From contig CAJINV010000018.1 in assembly GCA_905178155.1 (NCBI GenBank), forward strand, positions 316,479 through 380,478: 64,000 nucleotides of DNA. The letters run 5' to 3'. The letters are not shown here. This DNA is from Amoebophrya sp. A120 (lineage: Eukaryota; Sar; Dinophyceae; Syndiniales; Amoebophryaceae). Below: more notes on the stretch, generated by a model. It searched no databases and was not told the DNA's origin. It worked only from the letters and a program-made list of their open reading frames with translations. Position 1 is the stretch's first letter.

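Noticed and set aside
1-64000. CRISPR array or prokaryotic interspersed repeats
   Set aside because: Repeats have target duplications, inverted termini and variable interiors, and they interrupt one eukaryotic-type coding frame. No cas gene and no regular spacer length.

Overview
The window reads as one stretch of a eukaryotic nuclear genome, most likely a dinoflagellate and best matched to the parasitic syndinean Amoebophrya. That lineage is known for introner elements with non-canonical intron boundaries. The assignment is inference from architecture; no marker gene confirms it.

The whole 64 kb appears to be the inside of a single gene on the minus strand. The sequence is cut into 117 short coding pieces (26 to 1194 nt) by repeated elements. 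When each element is removed together with one of its two flanking 5-bp copies, the pieces join into one uninterrupted frame of about 7,880 codons with no start or stop inside the window. I followed this by hand across every junction. Only two further interruptions behave as ordinary GT-AG introns (5448-5955 and 26403-27995). The protein carries two cysteine-rich modules (about residues 735-825 and 2740-2820, counted from the right edge). A DUF3638/DUF3645-type core follows (Walker-like GQGKTS near 4510 to RMRG near 5925), then several possible beta-barrel modules, a Q/E-rich segment, and a J-domain with HPD near 7190.

The interrupting elements are introners. I see 117 copies, one of them cut by the left edge. 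They fall into ten families by inner inverted repeat: A GTCTGGGTCTGGAAG (45), B CCCCCCTCCCCATAT (12), C GCAAAAGTATCGTACTCGTA (19), D AAAAACGTCCCCACACCAGA (16), E GTGCACAACTCCCCCTCC (6), F CTCAAATGTTAC and relatives (4), G CAAGAAAAAAAC-type (9), H AGAGAAAAAAGC (2), I ACAATGAAAAATGCCCCC (3), J GAAAAAAGTTCGTAAC (1). All families share three properties: TA at both ends, a 5-bp target duplication (identical in 83 of the 116 copies with both ends visible), and interiors studded with the decamer GCATNACAAR or its complement. In the introner entries, 'target cop(y/ies)' means the 5-bp flanks, left/right on the plus strand.

Several introners host secondary insertions. There is a family C introner inside a family A introner (9102-9517), and a 6.97-kb Copia-type LTR retrotransposon inside a family B introner (41043-48333). 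A 1.8-kb GC-rich palindromic and minisatellite insertion sits in a family C introner (53987-55972), and a roughly 0.3-kb insertion next to an assembly join in another (40166-40711). A 141-bp tandem array fills the larger GT-AG intron. I found no tRNA, rRNA, CRISPR array, promoter or terminator.
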